DNA of 64,000 bases from Rheinheimera pleomorphica (GTDB lineage Bacteria; Pseudomonadota; Gammaproteobacteria; Enterobacterales; Alteromonadaceae). The stretch is from the NCBI RefSeq assembly GCF_011634895.1, contig NZ_SIRR01000003.1, positions 706,205 through 770,204 on the forward strand, read 5' to 3'. Each line of letters begins with the position of its first letter. The first letter of the stretch is position 1. The notes beneath the pieces are model-generated. The model was not told the DNA's origin and did not search any database. It saw only the letters and a program-made list of their open reading frames with translations. Shown piece after piece: positions 28,813 through 37,821 of the stretch. The translations under genes and the position numbers were made by a program.

Positions 28813-29314
28813 AGCAATACAGGCCGATGCCGAGCTTGATATCACGTCTTTTATGAACCTGATGATCGTACTGGTACCGGTGCTGTTGTTAAGCCTGGTG
28901 TTTGCACAAATTCGGGTGCTGAATATCCAGCTGCCGCCAGTAAGTGAGCAGCAGCTGCAGCAGGAGCAGCAACAACCGCAGCAACTGGAGTTGGAAATTC
29001 ACCCGGACCGCTTGCGGCTGAATTATCCGGCCGGTGAACCCTTAAGAGTGTTTGCACTGACCGCGCAGGGCACCCTGGATTTTGCCGGTCTGAGCCTGTA
29101 TTTGCAGGACTTAAAGCTAACGTTTCAGCAGCAGAATATTGATAAACAGGATATCACTATACTGGCGCCCGACGAGCTGGACTATCAGACGCTGGTGACG
29201 GCGATGGATACCGTGCGTTCGTTTAAAGCCGTGGTTGCCGCTCAGGTCGTCGACGCCGAGCTGTTTCCGCAAATAGCCCTGGGGCAGTTACCGCAGCCGG
29301 AGGCGACAGAATGA
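28796..29314 (+). CDS. ExbD/TolR-family protein (first of two)
   Basis: A bitopic inner-membrane protein of about 172 residues starting at ATG 28796 (an ATG at 28784 is possible). It has a short basic cytoplasmic start, a single TM helix beginning DITSFMNLMIVLVPVLLL with the conserved proton-carrying aspartate, and a periplasmic domain. It has a Gln-rich stretch where other TolR proteins have a linker. It overlaps both the TolQ-like gene and the second TolR-like gene. Paired TolR proteins are a feature of Agl/Glt-type motors (AglQ and AglS with AglR). Confidence 0.88.
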   Translation: MIKRRKAIQADAELDITSFMNLMIVLVPVLLLSLVFAQIRVLNIQLPPVSEQQLQQEQQQPQQLELEIHPDRLRLNYPAGEPLRVFALTAQGTLDFAGLSLYLQDLKLTFQQQNIDKQDITILAPDELDYQTLVTAMDTVRSFKAVVAAQVVDAELFPQIALGQLPQPEATE

Positions 29315-29835
29315 AGATGTCATTTCGCGCTAAGCGGTTAGAGCGGCAGAATCAGCGGCTGGCGCAGGCCAGCAAATTAAACCTGGTCGCGCTGATGGAT
29401 ATTTTTACCATACTGGTGTTTTTTCTGATGGTAAATCAGTCCGAAGTTAAAGTGTTGCAAAGTAATAAGGATATCAGTTTGCCCCGTTCGATATCAGAAC
29501 AATTGCCGACGGAAAAAGTGATGTTAACCATTACCGCCAACGGTGTGCTGGTGCAGGGCAAGCCGGTATGGCAGGGCGATTGGCAACAAGACAGCAGCTT
29601 GTGGCTGCCGCAGTTAACGCAAGCACTAACTGCTGAGTTAAATTACCTGGCAAGCCGCGCCGGTGCACTTGATGAGGCGCAGCAAGCTGTGGGCCGGCCG
29701 CTGACTATCTTAGGTGATGCGGCCACACCCTATGGTTTGCTGCGCCAGCTGATGGCCATTTGTGCAGCCACTGAGTACCGCGACTTGTCACTGGCGGTGG
29801 AAGCGCTGGCACCGGCCAAGCCGGAGGCACCATGA
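29311..29835 (+). CDS. ExbD/TolR-family protein (second of two)
   Basis: A 174-residue bitopic inner-membrane protein: basic start (RAKRLERQNQR), one TM helix with LNLVALMDIFTILVFFLMVN carrying the conserved aspartate, and a periplasmic domain ending in an Ala/Pro-rich tail. It overlaps its neighbours by four bases on each side (ATGA), a clear sign of coupled expression at defined stoichiometry. Together with 28153-28812 and 28796-29314 it forms a one-TolQ/two-TolR motor. Confidence 0.88.
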   Translation: MKMSFRAKRLERQNQRLAQASKLNLVALMDIFTILVFFLMVNQSEVKVLQSNKDISLPRSISEQLPTEKVMLTITANGVLVQGKPVWQGDWQQDSSLWLPQLTQALTAELNYLASRAGALDEAQQAVGRPLTILGDAATPYGLLRQLMAICAATEYRDLSLAVEALAPAKPEAP

Positions 29836-30767
29836 CGACGGCGGTAGTAAGCCAGCACAGCTGGCAAACAGAAGATAAACGCTTTTATCAGCTGCTGTGG
29901 CTTGGCTTTGCCATATGGTTGCTGTTTGCTGTGTTGGTGCCGGCGCTTAAAGTACCCGAGCCTAGCCGCCAGCTGCAGGAGCAGTTGCCGCCAACCCTGG
30001 CCAGGGTAATGCTGGAGCAGCGTAAGGCGCCGCCGCCCCCAGAGCCTGAACCTCAGCCCGAGCAAATTGTTGAACCGGTTAAACCTGAGCCTAAACCAGA
30101 GCCGGTGGCGGCGGTCGCTGAACCGGTTAAGCCTGATCCGCAGCAGGCCCGCCAGCAAGCCGAGCAGGCCGGTTTAATGGCGATGCGTGATGATTTAGCC
30201 GCGCTGCGGCAAAGTTTTCAGCTCAACAACACCGCGCCGCAGGTGAAAAGTCGTGGTCAGCAGCAGGCAACGCAGGTAGAGCGTAAGGTGCTACGTAACG
30301 CTGCGCAACAGCGCTTTGCGACGGCTGAAGCGGCTGCGGTTGCCGGTGATATTGCCCGCTCTGAGCTACAGGATACCGGCAGTGTTGCATTGGCAGAAAC
30401 CGAGCTGAAAGGGTTATCGTCCACCGGGCGGCCTGAGCAGCAAAGCCGTCGCAGCAGTGCTGATAGTAGCGGCGGCCAGGGCCGCTCTGAAGCCGCTATC
30501 CGCCGCGTGCTGGAAGCCAATAAAAGCAGTTTGTACACCTTGTACAGCCGGGCGCTGCGCGCTAACCCCTTGCTAAAAGGTAAGGTGGTGTTTGAGCTGG
30601 TGATTAACCCGGATGGCAGCCTGGCTGAGGTAAGCATAGTGCGCAGTGAGTTAAATGACAGCAAGTTGGAGCGCCAGCTGACACTGCGCTTACGCTCGGT
30701 GAATTTTGGTGCTGAGGCGGTGGCGTTAACCCGTTCGCAGTGGACGGTGGAATTTTTACCGGGCTAA
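29832..30767 (+). CDS. TonB-like protein with AgmX/PglI C-terminal domain
   Basis: A 311-residue protein with a cytoplasmic start, one TM helix (about residues 18-38), a long Pro/Glu-rich periplasm-crossing stretch (about 62-110; PEPEPQPEQ, KPEPKPEP), a Gln/Ala-rich middle, and a C-terminal TonB-like domain (about 215-311) of the AgmX/PglI type with VLEANKSSLYTLYSRAL and GKVVFELVINPDGSL. Such proteins couple TolQR motors to outer-membrane parts; AgmX (GltJ) and PglI (GltI) do so in Myxococcus gliding. The position directly after the TolQR genes fits that role. Confidence 0.85.
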   Translation: MTTAVVSQHSWQTEDKRFYQLLWLGFAIWLLFAVLVPALKVPEPSRQLQEQLPPTLARVMLEQRKAPPPPEPEPQPEQIVEPVKPEPKPEPVAAVAEPVKPDPQQARQQAEQAGLMAMRDDLAALRQSFQLNNTAPQVKSRGQQQATQVERKVLRNAAQQRFATAEAAAVAGDIARSELQDTGSVALAETELKGLSSTGRPEQQSRRSSADSSGGQGRSEAAIRRVLEANKSSLYTLYSRALRANPLLKGKVVFELVINPDGSLAEVSIVRSELNDSKLERQLTLRLRSVNFGAEAVALTRSQWTVEFLPG

Positions 30768-30784
30768 ACCGGAGGTATATCACA

Positions 30785-31978
30785 ATGCGTAATCTGATCA
30801 CCGCTGCCAGCATGACGCTGGCGCTGCTACTTGGCCAAAGTGCGCAGGCAGGCACGCTGGAGCAGGCCAAGCGCTTGCACGATCGCTTGGCTGGCGTGCC
30901 AGCCGATGCCGCGACGTTAAACCAGATGCAGGCACTGATTGCGGCGGGTAATGCCAGCGGGGCAGCCGCTATTGCTATGCAGCATCCCGACTTTTACCGT
31001 ACCACGCTGAAGCTGTTCGCTGCACCGGCGACCAACCGCGATTTGGACGTGTTTGAAGCGCTGAATGACTATAGCGCCACCGTCATTGGTCTGGTACGGG
31101 ATGAGGTGGATTTTCGCCAACTGCTGCAAACCGACATCCTGTATGTGGGTGCCGACAGCTTAGGCTTACCACCGTATCAAAGTGATAACAATGCGCATTA
31201 TCTGGCACTGGAGCAACAGGGCGTAGATTTGGCACAGTACCTGGAACCCAGAGCGCAAAGCAGTTTAAATGGCATTCCGGCTGATGCCAGCGCTGGCGTG
31301 ATGACCAGCCGGGCGGCGGCCAAGGCGTTTTTTTATCTGGGTACCAACCGTGCCATGCTGCGCTTTACGCTAATGAGTCAGCTGTGCACTGATCTTGAAC
31401 CACTGCAGGATATCAGCCGGCCAACCGATCGCATTCGTCAGGATGTCAGCCGCAGCCCGGGCGGCGATAGCCGCATCTTTAATAACCGTTGTGTTGGTTG
31501 CCACGCGGGTATGGACCCGCTGGCACAGGCCTTTGCCTATTACGATTATCAGTTTAGCGATGAAGATGGCAGCAATGGCCGTATTTTTTATCAGCAAAGC
31601 GGTACCCAGAACGAGCTGACCCAAAGCCGGGTGCAGCCGAAATACCATATTAACGCCGGCAGCTTTCCTTACGGTTTTCGCACCCCGGATGACAACTGGG
31701 TAAATTACTGGCGCCAGGGACAAAATCAAGCGCTGGGCTGGGACAACAGTCTGCCAGGCCAGGGCAGTGGTGCAAAAAGTCTGGGCCAGGAACTGGCCAA
31801 CAGCACCGCTTTTGCGCAGTGCCAGGTAAAAAAGGTGTTTCGTACCGTCTGTTTGCGCGAGCCAGAAAGCCTGACCGATGTGACGACTTTACATAACGTT
31901 ACCGACAGTTTCGTGGCCGGTGGTTACAAGCTGAAACAGGTGTTTGCTGACACCGCCACTTATTGTATGGGAGATTAA
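30785..31978 (+). CDS. Exported monohaem c-type cytochrome-like protein, 397 aa
   Basis: Starts at ATG 30785, which follows a GGAGG ribosome-binding site and gives a signal peptide cleaved near AQA. One c-type haem motif, CVGCH, lies at about residues 236-240 within NNRCVGCHAGMDPLAQAF, similar to the DUF1588-type segment of planctomycete-like cytochromes (C-X2-C-H followed by a DP-X-A motif). The rest is helical. It follows the AgmX-like gene after 17 bases, so the cytochrome genes appear to be in the same transcript as the motor genes. Role inferred as periplasmic or surface electron transfer. Confidence 0.7.
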   Translation: MRNLITAASMTLALLLGQSAQAGTLEQAKRLHDRLAGVPADAATLNQMQALIAAGNASGAAAIAMQHPDFYRTTLKLFAAPATNRDLDVFEALNDYSATVIGLVRDEVDFRQLLQTDILYVGADSLGLPPYQSDNNAHYLALEQQGVDLAQYLEPRAQSSLNGIPADASAGVMTSRAAAKAFFYLGTNRAMLRFTLMSQLCTDLEPLQDISRPTDRIRQDVSRSPGGDSRIFNNRCVGCHAGMDPLAQAFAYYDYQFSDEDGSNGRIFYQQSGTQNELTQSRVQPKYHINAGSFPYGFRTPDDNWVNYWRQGQNQALGWDNSLPGQGSGAKSLGQELANSTAFAQCQVKKVFRTVCLREPESLTDVTTLHNVTDSFVAGGYKLKQVFADTATYCMGD

Positions 31979-31981
31979 CAT

Positions 31982-34408
31982 ATGCAAAAGCTCGCACTCC
32001 CGCTGTTGGTATTCATGTTCCTGTTAGGGGGTTGTGGTGGTGCTGAAACGGAGCAAAACCCACCGCCGCCAGTGCAGGAAGACACCACCAACTACAGCGG
32101 GCCAGCCCCACAAACTGAGGATATTCAGTTATTTAAGCTGACGCTGTGGGATAATATTGCCAGTACTAACCGCTGCGGTGCCTGCCATGTACAAGGCAAT
32201 ACGGCGCCGTACTTTGCCCGCAATGATGATATTAATCTGGCGTATGCGGCGGCCACACCGCTGGTTAATCTGAGCGATCCGGCGCAGTCGCTGTTAGTGA
32301 CCAAGCTGTCTGGCGGCCATAACTGCTGGCAGGCCAGCGACAGTGCCTGTGCTGACACCATGGCACAATGGCTGCGAAACTGGGCCAATAGCAGCGACAC
32401 TGCAGCGGCCACTGTTACCCTGGTAGCGCCACCATTGCGTGAGCCCGGGGCTAGTAAGGCGCTGCCAGACGACCCGGCGCTGTTTGCCGGTACTGTGTAT
32501 CCGCTGCTGCGACAATATTGTGTTAATTGCCATGCGGCTGATGCCAGTCAAACTCAGTCACCGTTCTTTGCCGACAGCGAGCTGGCTGTGGCCTACGATG
32601 CCAGCCGTAAACTGATTAATCTCGACTCGCCCGAGCTGTCGCGCTTTGTCGCCCGTTTAGGTGGCGAGTTTCACAATTGCTGGTCAGATTGTGCGGCCAA
32701 CGCCGACGCCATGCTCAGCGCCATTACTCAGATAGCTGATAATGTGGCCTTAACCGAGCTTGACCCGGCGCTGGTGGTGTCTAAAGCACTGCGGCTGGAG
32801 GATGGCGTCGTGGCCTCCAGCGGTGGCCGCTTTGAAGCCAGCCAGATCGCGTTTTATCAGTTTAAAACCGGCAGCGGTGTTATTGCCTATGATACGTCTG
32901 GTGTTGAACCGGCAGCCAATTTAAGTTTGCAGGGCGATATCAATTGGGTCACGGGCTGGGGGCTGCAGATTAACGCTGGCCGGGCGCAGGCCAGTACGCA
33001 AAACAGTGCCAAGCTGGCGCAGCTGATCAGCGCCACCGGCGAACTGACGCTGGAAGCCTGGGTAGTGCCGGCTAACGTGACACAGGAAGGGCCTGCCGCC
33101 ATTGTCAGCTACGCCGGTAGCAGTACTGAGCGCAATATCACTCTGGGGCAGACTCAATACAATTACGATTTCTTACTGCGCTCGGACAATAGCGATTTCG
33201 CAGGTATGCCGGCACTGAGTACAGCAGATGCCGATGAAGTGTTGCAAGCGACATTACAGCATGTGGTGCTGACGCAGGATCCGGTGAATGGCCGGCGTAT
33301 CTTTGTTAACGGTGTCGACACCGGTGTGCGTGAAGCGGCCAGCGCAATACGTAACTGGGATGACAGCTATGCGCTGATCCTGGGCAATGAAGCCAATGGC
33401 AACCGGCAGTGGCAGGGCACTGTGCGGCTTTTGGCGGTACACAACAAGGCCTTAACGGCGGCGCAAATTCAGCAAAACTACGACGTGGGGGTTGGCCAGA
33501 AGTTTTACCTGCTGTTTGGCATCGGTGACTTGATTAATCTGCCCGACAGCTACATCGTGTTTGAAGTGGCGCAGTTTGATAATTATTCATACCTGTTTAA
33601 TGCGCCCTATCTGATTAACCTTGAAGGCCGCAGTTTGCCGCAGCCGGTCCAGATCAGTGGTATGGCACTGGGCATCAATGGTAAGGAAGTGGTTACCGGT
33701 CAGGCCTGGATCAGTCAACAGTTTGACTTGGCTGCCGGTACAGATCTAAGCGCCGCGGCGGTGCTGTCTGAGCAAGGTACTATTATTGCCACAGAACTGG
33801 GTGCTGAGGGCGATGAGTTCTTTTTGTCTTTCGGCCGTATCGGTGAATTTAGCCATGTGCGCAGCGACAGTGCGGTGCCTGTGCAGCAAATTATTGCCAG
33901 CAATAGCCAAAGCAGTGATATCGGGCTTAGAACCTTTGCAGAAATTCATGCCAGTATGAGTGCGCTGACCGGTGTGCCTCAGCAGCATGACAATGTCGCT
34001 ACGGTGTATCAGACCATACAGCGTCAGCTGCCGGCCGCCGACACCATAGACACCTTTGTGTCGGCCCAGCAAATGGCCATTACCCAGTTGGGGATTGCTT
34101 ATTGTAATGCGGCGATAAGTGACACCGATATTCGCCAGAGCTGGTTCGCTGCAGTCGATTTTGGCGCCGCGCCGGCAACGACCTACAGCCAGGCAAACCG
34201 CCCACTGTTTGTCGGGCCGCTACTGGACAGGTTAATGCCACTGGCACCTGGCACCTCAGCTGTGCGCACTGAGGTTGAAACTGAATTGGATGCGCTGATC
34301 AGCCGCTTAAGTAACTGTGGCGGCAGTTGCAGTAATGACCGCAGCCTTACCATTGCCAAAGCGGCCTGCACCGCTGTACTGGCCAGTGCTGAACTGCTGT
34401 TGCAGTAG
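31982..34408 (+). CDS. Dihaem LamG-domain lipoprotein, 808 aa
   Basis: A lipoprotein (signal peptide ending in LLGGC, Cys18) with two c-type haem motifs, CGACH at residues 65-69 and CVNCH at 180-184, in two similar cytochrome-like segments: each is followed by a stretch ending in NL(D/S)xP..S and a HNCW sequence. Residues about 290-500 form a LamG/concanavalin-A-like domain (LTLEAWVVPANV, GRRIFVNGVDTG, IQQNYDVGVG), a common carbohydrate- or protein-binding module in surface proteins. It is three bases after the monohaem gene and 10 bases before the Tat-exported protein. Probably a surface-exposed cytochrome. Confidence 0.75.
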   Translation: MQKLALPLLVFMFLLGGCGGAETEQNPPPPVQEDTTNYSGPAPQTEDIQLFKLTLWDNIASTNRCGACHVQGNTAPYFARNDDINLAYAAATPLVNLSDPAQSLLVTKLSGGHNCWQASDSACADTMAQWLRNWANSSDTAAATVTLVAPPLREPGASKALPDDPALFAGTVYPLLRQYCVNCHAADASQTQSPFFADSELAVAYDASRKLINLDSPELSRFVARLGGEFHNCWSDCAANADAMLSAITQIADNVALTELDPALVVSKALRLEDGVVASSGGRFEASQIAFYQFKTGSGVIAYDTSGVEPAANLSLQGDINWVTGWGLQINAGRAQASTQNSAKLAQLISATGELTLEAWVVPANVTQEGPAAIVSYAGSSTERNITLGQTQYNYDFLLRSDNSDFAGMPALSTADADEVLQATLQHVVLTQDPVNGRRIFVNGVDTGVREAASAIRNWDDSYALILGNEANGNRQWQGTVRLLAVHNKALTAAQIQQNYDVGVGQKFYLLFGIGDLINLPDSYIVFEVAQFDNYSYLFNAPYLINLEGRSLPQPVQISGMALGINGKEVVTGQAWISQQFDLAAGTDLSAAAVLSEQGTIIATELGAEGDEFFLSFGRIGEFSHVRSDSAVPVQQIIASNSQSSDIGLRTFAEIHASMSALTGVPQQHDNVATVYQTIQRQLPAADTIDTFVSAQQMAITQLGIAYCNAAISDTDIRQSWFAAVDFGAAPATTYSQANRPLFVGPLLDRLMPLAPGTSAVRTEVETELDALISRLSNCGGSCSNDRSLTIAKAACTAVLASAELLLQ

Positions 34409-34418
34409 GAGACATTGT

Positions 34419-35996
34419 ATGAAACGAGCAAAACCTTTGCATCCGGACAGTCCGCTGCTGCACGCCTGTCACAGCAAACCGGTAAGCCGGCGTGACTTTA
34501 TCGCCTGTGGTTTGAGCTACGGCGCCGCGGTACTGACCACCGGCTCGGTATTTGGTTTGTTTGCCAACCCCGGCACCGCGCATGCTCAGCTATCACCAGA
34601 CTTAGAAGCGCTAAAACAGCTGTGCGGTATTAACGTACAGGGCGCCGGTAAAATTCCGTTTATTTGCTTTGATTTAGCCGGCGGGGCCAATATTGCCGGC
34701 TCTAATGTGCTGGTCGGTGGTGCGGGTGGCCAACGCGACTTTTTATCGGTACAAGGTTACAGCAAACTGGGTTTGCCGGCCGACATGGTGCCGCAGGCGG
34801 TGAACGGCGCTGATCCGGCGGCTGGCTTTATTAATGATCAGCTGGGGCTGGCGTTTCACAGTGACTCGCAAATGCTGGCCGGCATTTTAGAGCGCACCAG
34901 CCTGGCCACCCAGGCCATGACCAATGGTGCTGTACTGCCATCGCGCTCGGAAAATGACACCGGCAATAATCCGCATAATCCTATGTATGCGATAGCCAAA
35001 GCCGGTGCCAGTGGCTCGTTAATGCCGCTTATTGGTTCACGTAATTCCGACTCTGGTGCTAACTCTATGACACCAATGGAGTTTTATAATCCGGAGCTTA
35101 GGCCAACAAAAATTGACCGGCCCAGCGATGTGACCGGTTTAGTGGATGTGGGGGATTTATTTGGTTTGTTAAACCAGAGTGATGCGGTGGCGGTGATGGA
35201 GTCGGTGCAGCGTATTAGTGACAGTAAGCTGGGCCGGGTGAATAGCAATATTAATCGCGATGCGGTGATAAAAGAGCTGCTGCGCTGCGGTTATGTGAAA
35301 AGTGCCGATTTAGCTGACCGTTTTGGTAACCCGGCAACGCTGGATCCGGCGGCCGATCCGGATATTGTCGGCGCAGCGGGTATTTTCAGTGCGACAGAAT
35401 TTAACGGCGATGCTGAGTTTCGTAAAACGGCGTCAGTGATGAAACTGGTGGTTAATGGCTTTGCCGGTGCCGGTTCAATCACTATTGGCGGTTATGACTA
35501 CCATACCGGCGAGCGCGGCACCGGCGAACTGCGTGACTTGCGCGCCGGGCGCTGCATTGGCGCTTGCCTGGAGTATGCGGCCCGGATGAACCAGCCGCTG
35601 ATGATCTATGTCTACAGTGACGGCTCGGTGGCCAGTAATGGCCGCATTGATGATTCAGAAGCCGGCCGCGGCAAGGGTGAGTGGACAGGGGATAACTCGT
35701 CTACTGCCGCCTCGTTTATGTTGGTATACAGTCCAAATGGTCGGCCGGCATTGCTCGGTGGCAGTAGCGATGAACAGGCCCGGCATCAGCAAATCGGCTT
35801 TATGCGGCCGGATGCGTCGGTGGAAACCGGCTCGTCAATGGCAGCCAATAACGTGAATTTGCTGGTGCAGACGGTGCTGCTAAATTATCTGGCGCTGCAC
35901 GGCGAGCAGGGGCGCCTGGCTGAGGTGGCACCGTTTCACGGTTTAGGTAATGCCGCCAGCCTGGACCGGCTTACCGCCTTTGCTCCTATTCTCTGA
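34419..35996 (+). CDS. Tat-exported DUF1501-like protein, 525 aa
   Basis: Starts at ATG 34419. The N-terminus has a twin-arginine signal (SRRDFIACGL, Arg24-Arg25) followed by a hydrophobic stretch and a cleavage site near AHA. The mature part begins FICFDLAGGANIAGSNVLVGG and contains GYDYHTG and an alkaline-phosphatase-like layout, consistent with DUF1501 (sulfatase/phosphatase fold) proteins. In many bacteria DUF1501 proteins are paired with DUF1800 or planctomycete-type cytochrome proteins, and here it follows two c-haem proteins. Tat export suggests folding, perhaps with a cofactor, in the cytoplasm. It ends the co-directional block. Confidence 0.65.
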   Translation: MKRAKPLHPDSPLLHACHSKPVSRRDFIACGLSYGAAVLTTGSVFGLFANPGTAHAQLSPDLEALKQLCGINVQGAGKIPFICFDLAGGANIAGSNVLVGGAGGQRDFLSVQGYSKLGLPADMVPQAVNGADPAAGFINDQLGLAFHSDSQMLAGILERTSLATQAMTNGAVLPSRSENDTGNNPHNPMYAIAKAGASGSLMPLIGSRNSDSGANSMTPMEFYNPELRPTKIDRPSDVTGLVDVGDLFGLLNQSDAVAVMESVQRISDSKLGRVNSNINRDAVIKELLRCGYVKSADLADRFGNPATLDPAADPDIVGAAGIFSATEFNGDAEFRKTASVMKLVVNGFAGAGSITIGGYDYHTGERGTGELRDLRAGRCIGACLEYAARMNQPLMIYVYSDGSVASNGRIDDSEAGRGKGEWTGDNSSTAASFMLVYSPNGRPALLGGSSDEQARHQQIGFMRPDASVETGSSMAANNVNLLVQTVLLNYLALHGEQGRLAEVAPFHGLGNAASLDRLTAFAPIL

Positions 35997-36109
35997 GGGG
36001 GAATGAGCAGCCGGCGCTGTGCGACAGCAGAATTTTTGCCGTGGCAATAGGCAAGTTGGCATGGCTGCGTATATAGTTGATTTATGTTTGCCGGCGAATG
36101 TGAGACGCG

Positions 36110-36910
36110 ATGAAACGACTGCTTGCTCTGCTGTTTTGTTTTAGCCTGAGTACACCGGCAATAAGCTGTACCTGGCGTATCGGGATTGAAACCAGTTTTG
36201 CGCCTTACATTATGCAACACGGCAACAGTTGGCGCGGCTTGAACGTTGATTTACTCTCCGCCCTGGCAACTGAGATGGGCTGCCAGCTGGAGTTTATTCA
36301 CAGCCCCTGGCTTAGGGCGTTAAAGCTGATGGAGCAGGGGCAGTTAGATGTGGTAACACATCTTACCTATAACCCCGAGCGCAGCCGCCAGTTTGCCTTT
36401 ATTGGCCCACACCATCAGGAAGTGATTTATCTTGTGGGGATACCGCAGGCCTTTCCCGGTCTTACTGATTTGTCTGAACTCAAGCGCAGTGGCACGCCCG
36501 GCATTATCGCCTTGCTTAACGGCGCTTATTACGGTGATGAGCTGGACAGCATTTTAAATGACGCCAACAACCGTACCCGTTTTGTCTTTATTCGAGGCAA
36601 TGAGGATAAGCAGGCTTTGCTGCTCAATGGCCGGGTGCATGGCGTACTGGAAGATATTGCTGCCTACCATTATTGGAAAAAACGCGCCAGCCTGCCAACA
36701 GCAAACTATCAACCGCTGTTTCAGGTATTTCAAAGCCCGGTCTATTTTGGTTTTAACTTAAATACCTTTAATGCGCAGCAGCTTGCGGCCTTAGCCGTAG
36801 CCTGGCAGAAGTTGTATGACAATGGCAGTTTGCTGCAGGTGATGCAGCCTTATCAACTGGACGAATATCAGTTTACCTTACCCGCGCCGCAACCCAGGCT
36901 GGCGCCCTAG
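36110..36910 (+). CDS. Orphan solute-binding family 3-like periplasmic protein
   Basis: A 266-residue exported protein (signal peptide 1-19) of the SBP_bac_3 superfamily: GIETSFAPYIM opening strand, GLNVDLLSALATEMGCQLEFIHSPWLRAL, and a lobe with TYNPERSRQFAFIGPH. No transporter genes adjoin it, so it may act in sensing or be an orphan binding protein. It is convergent with, and clearly a paralogue of, 36946-37746: both share MG/VGC(Q/R)L.F.HSPWLRAL.L.EQG and the FAFIGPHH segment. The ligand is unknown; the conserved acidic-ligand Arg of amino-acid binders is not evident. Confidence 0.8.
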   Translation: MKRLLALLFCFSLSTPAISCTWRIGIETSFAPYIMQHGNSWRGLNVDLLSALATEMGCQLEFIHSPWLRALKLMEQGQLDVVTHLTYNPERSRQFAFIGPHHQEVIYLVGIPQAFPGLTDLSELKRSGTPGIIALLNGAYYGDELDSILNDANNRTRFVFIRGNEDKQALLLNGRVHGVLEDIAAYHYWKKRASLPTANYQPLFQVFQSPVYFGFNLNTFNAQQLAALAVAWQKLYDNGSLLQVMQPYQLDEYQFTLPAPQPRLAP

Positions 36911-36945
36911 TCAGGCCAGGCTAGCGCTTTGATCAGGAGAACCGC

Positions 36946-37746
36946 TTATAGCAGCGGTGCTGGCGTAAGCTGCTGATCCGGTGTTATCTGATATTTCTGA
37001 TAAATAGCACTAAGCTCACCCTGCTGATACAGGCGCTGCCAGGCTTGCGCCAACTGCTTAAGCTGGTTTACGCTTAGTGACGCTTTACTAAAACCAAAAT
37101 AGACCGGGCTCTCGTACACTTTCAACAGGGGCTGATAACGCTCTGCGTCAGGGTACTTATGTTGCTGCCAGTAGTGCAGCACACTGATATCTTCCAGAAT
37201 GGCTTTCACCCGTTTGGCCCGCAGCAGTGCCAGTTTGTCCTGAATACTGCTGATACTGACCAATTGGTTGGCAAAAGGCGGCAACTGACTTAAACGCAGA
37301 AATTCTTCGCCATAATAAGCCCCGTGTAAGGTGGCAATACTGCCGACATCGGCACCTTCAGCCAATTGCTGTAAACTGGCTGGCGCAGTGACCTGGCTGG
37401 GATCGCCAACCAAATAGATGCTTTCAATATGATGGGGGCCGATAAAGGCAAACTGCGCTCTACGTTGCTCACTGACGGACAAATGACTGAGTATGTCCAG
37501 CTCACCTTGCTCACTTAACTGCAAAGCGCGTAGCCAGGGGCTGTGCACAAACGTCAGCCGACAGCCAACTTCCTGCGCTAAGCGTTGCATTAACTCAACA
37601 CTGAGGCCAGTCCACTGTTGATCCTGCTTAATCAGGTGCGGCGGAAAATCGGTCTCTGCCGACATACGCAGGGTGCAGCCGGCCGGCTCTGCGCTGTGCG
37701 CAAAGCTGCAAACCATCAGCAGCAGTACCACTGTTATCAGATGCAT
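36946..37746 (-). CDS. Orphan solute-binding family 3-like periplasmic protein (paralogue)
   Basis: A 266-residue exported protein (signal peptide about 1-19), the same length as its convergent neighbour and sharing the FVHSPWLRALQLSEQGELDI-type stretch, the FAFIGPHH segment and the C-terminal PVYFGF and WQRLYQQGEL motifs. The two genes end 35 bases apart, tail to tail. This looks like an inverted duplication followed by divergence. No permease or ATPase genes are nearby. Confidence 0.8.
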   Translation of the reverse strand: MHLITVVLLLMVCSFAHSAEPAGCTLRMSAETDFPPHLIKQDQQWTGLSVELMQRLAQEVGCRLTFVHSPWLRALQLSEQGELDILSHLSVSEQRRAQFAFIGPHHIESIYLVGDPSQVTAPASLQQLAEGADVGSIATLHGAYYGEEFLRLSQLPPFANQLVSISSIQDKLALLRAKRVKAILEDISVLHYWQQHKYPDAERYQPLLKVYESPVYFGFSKASLSVNQLKQLAQAWQRLYQQGELSAIYQKYQITPDQQLTPAPLL

Positions 37747-37821
37747 AAGGTTGTGCTCCCTGCACAGCTAAAGCCGATACATCAATGTACAACAGACCGT
37801 CGTCGCTGTACAGACAGCGCC

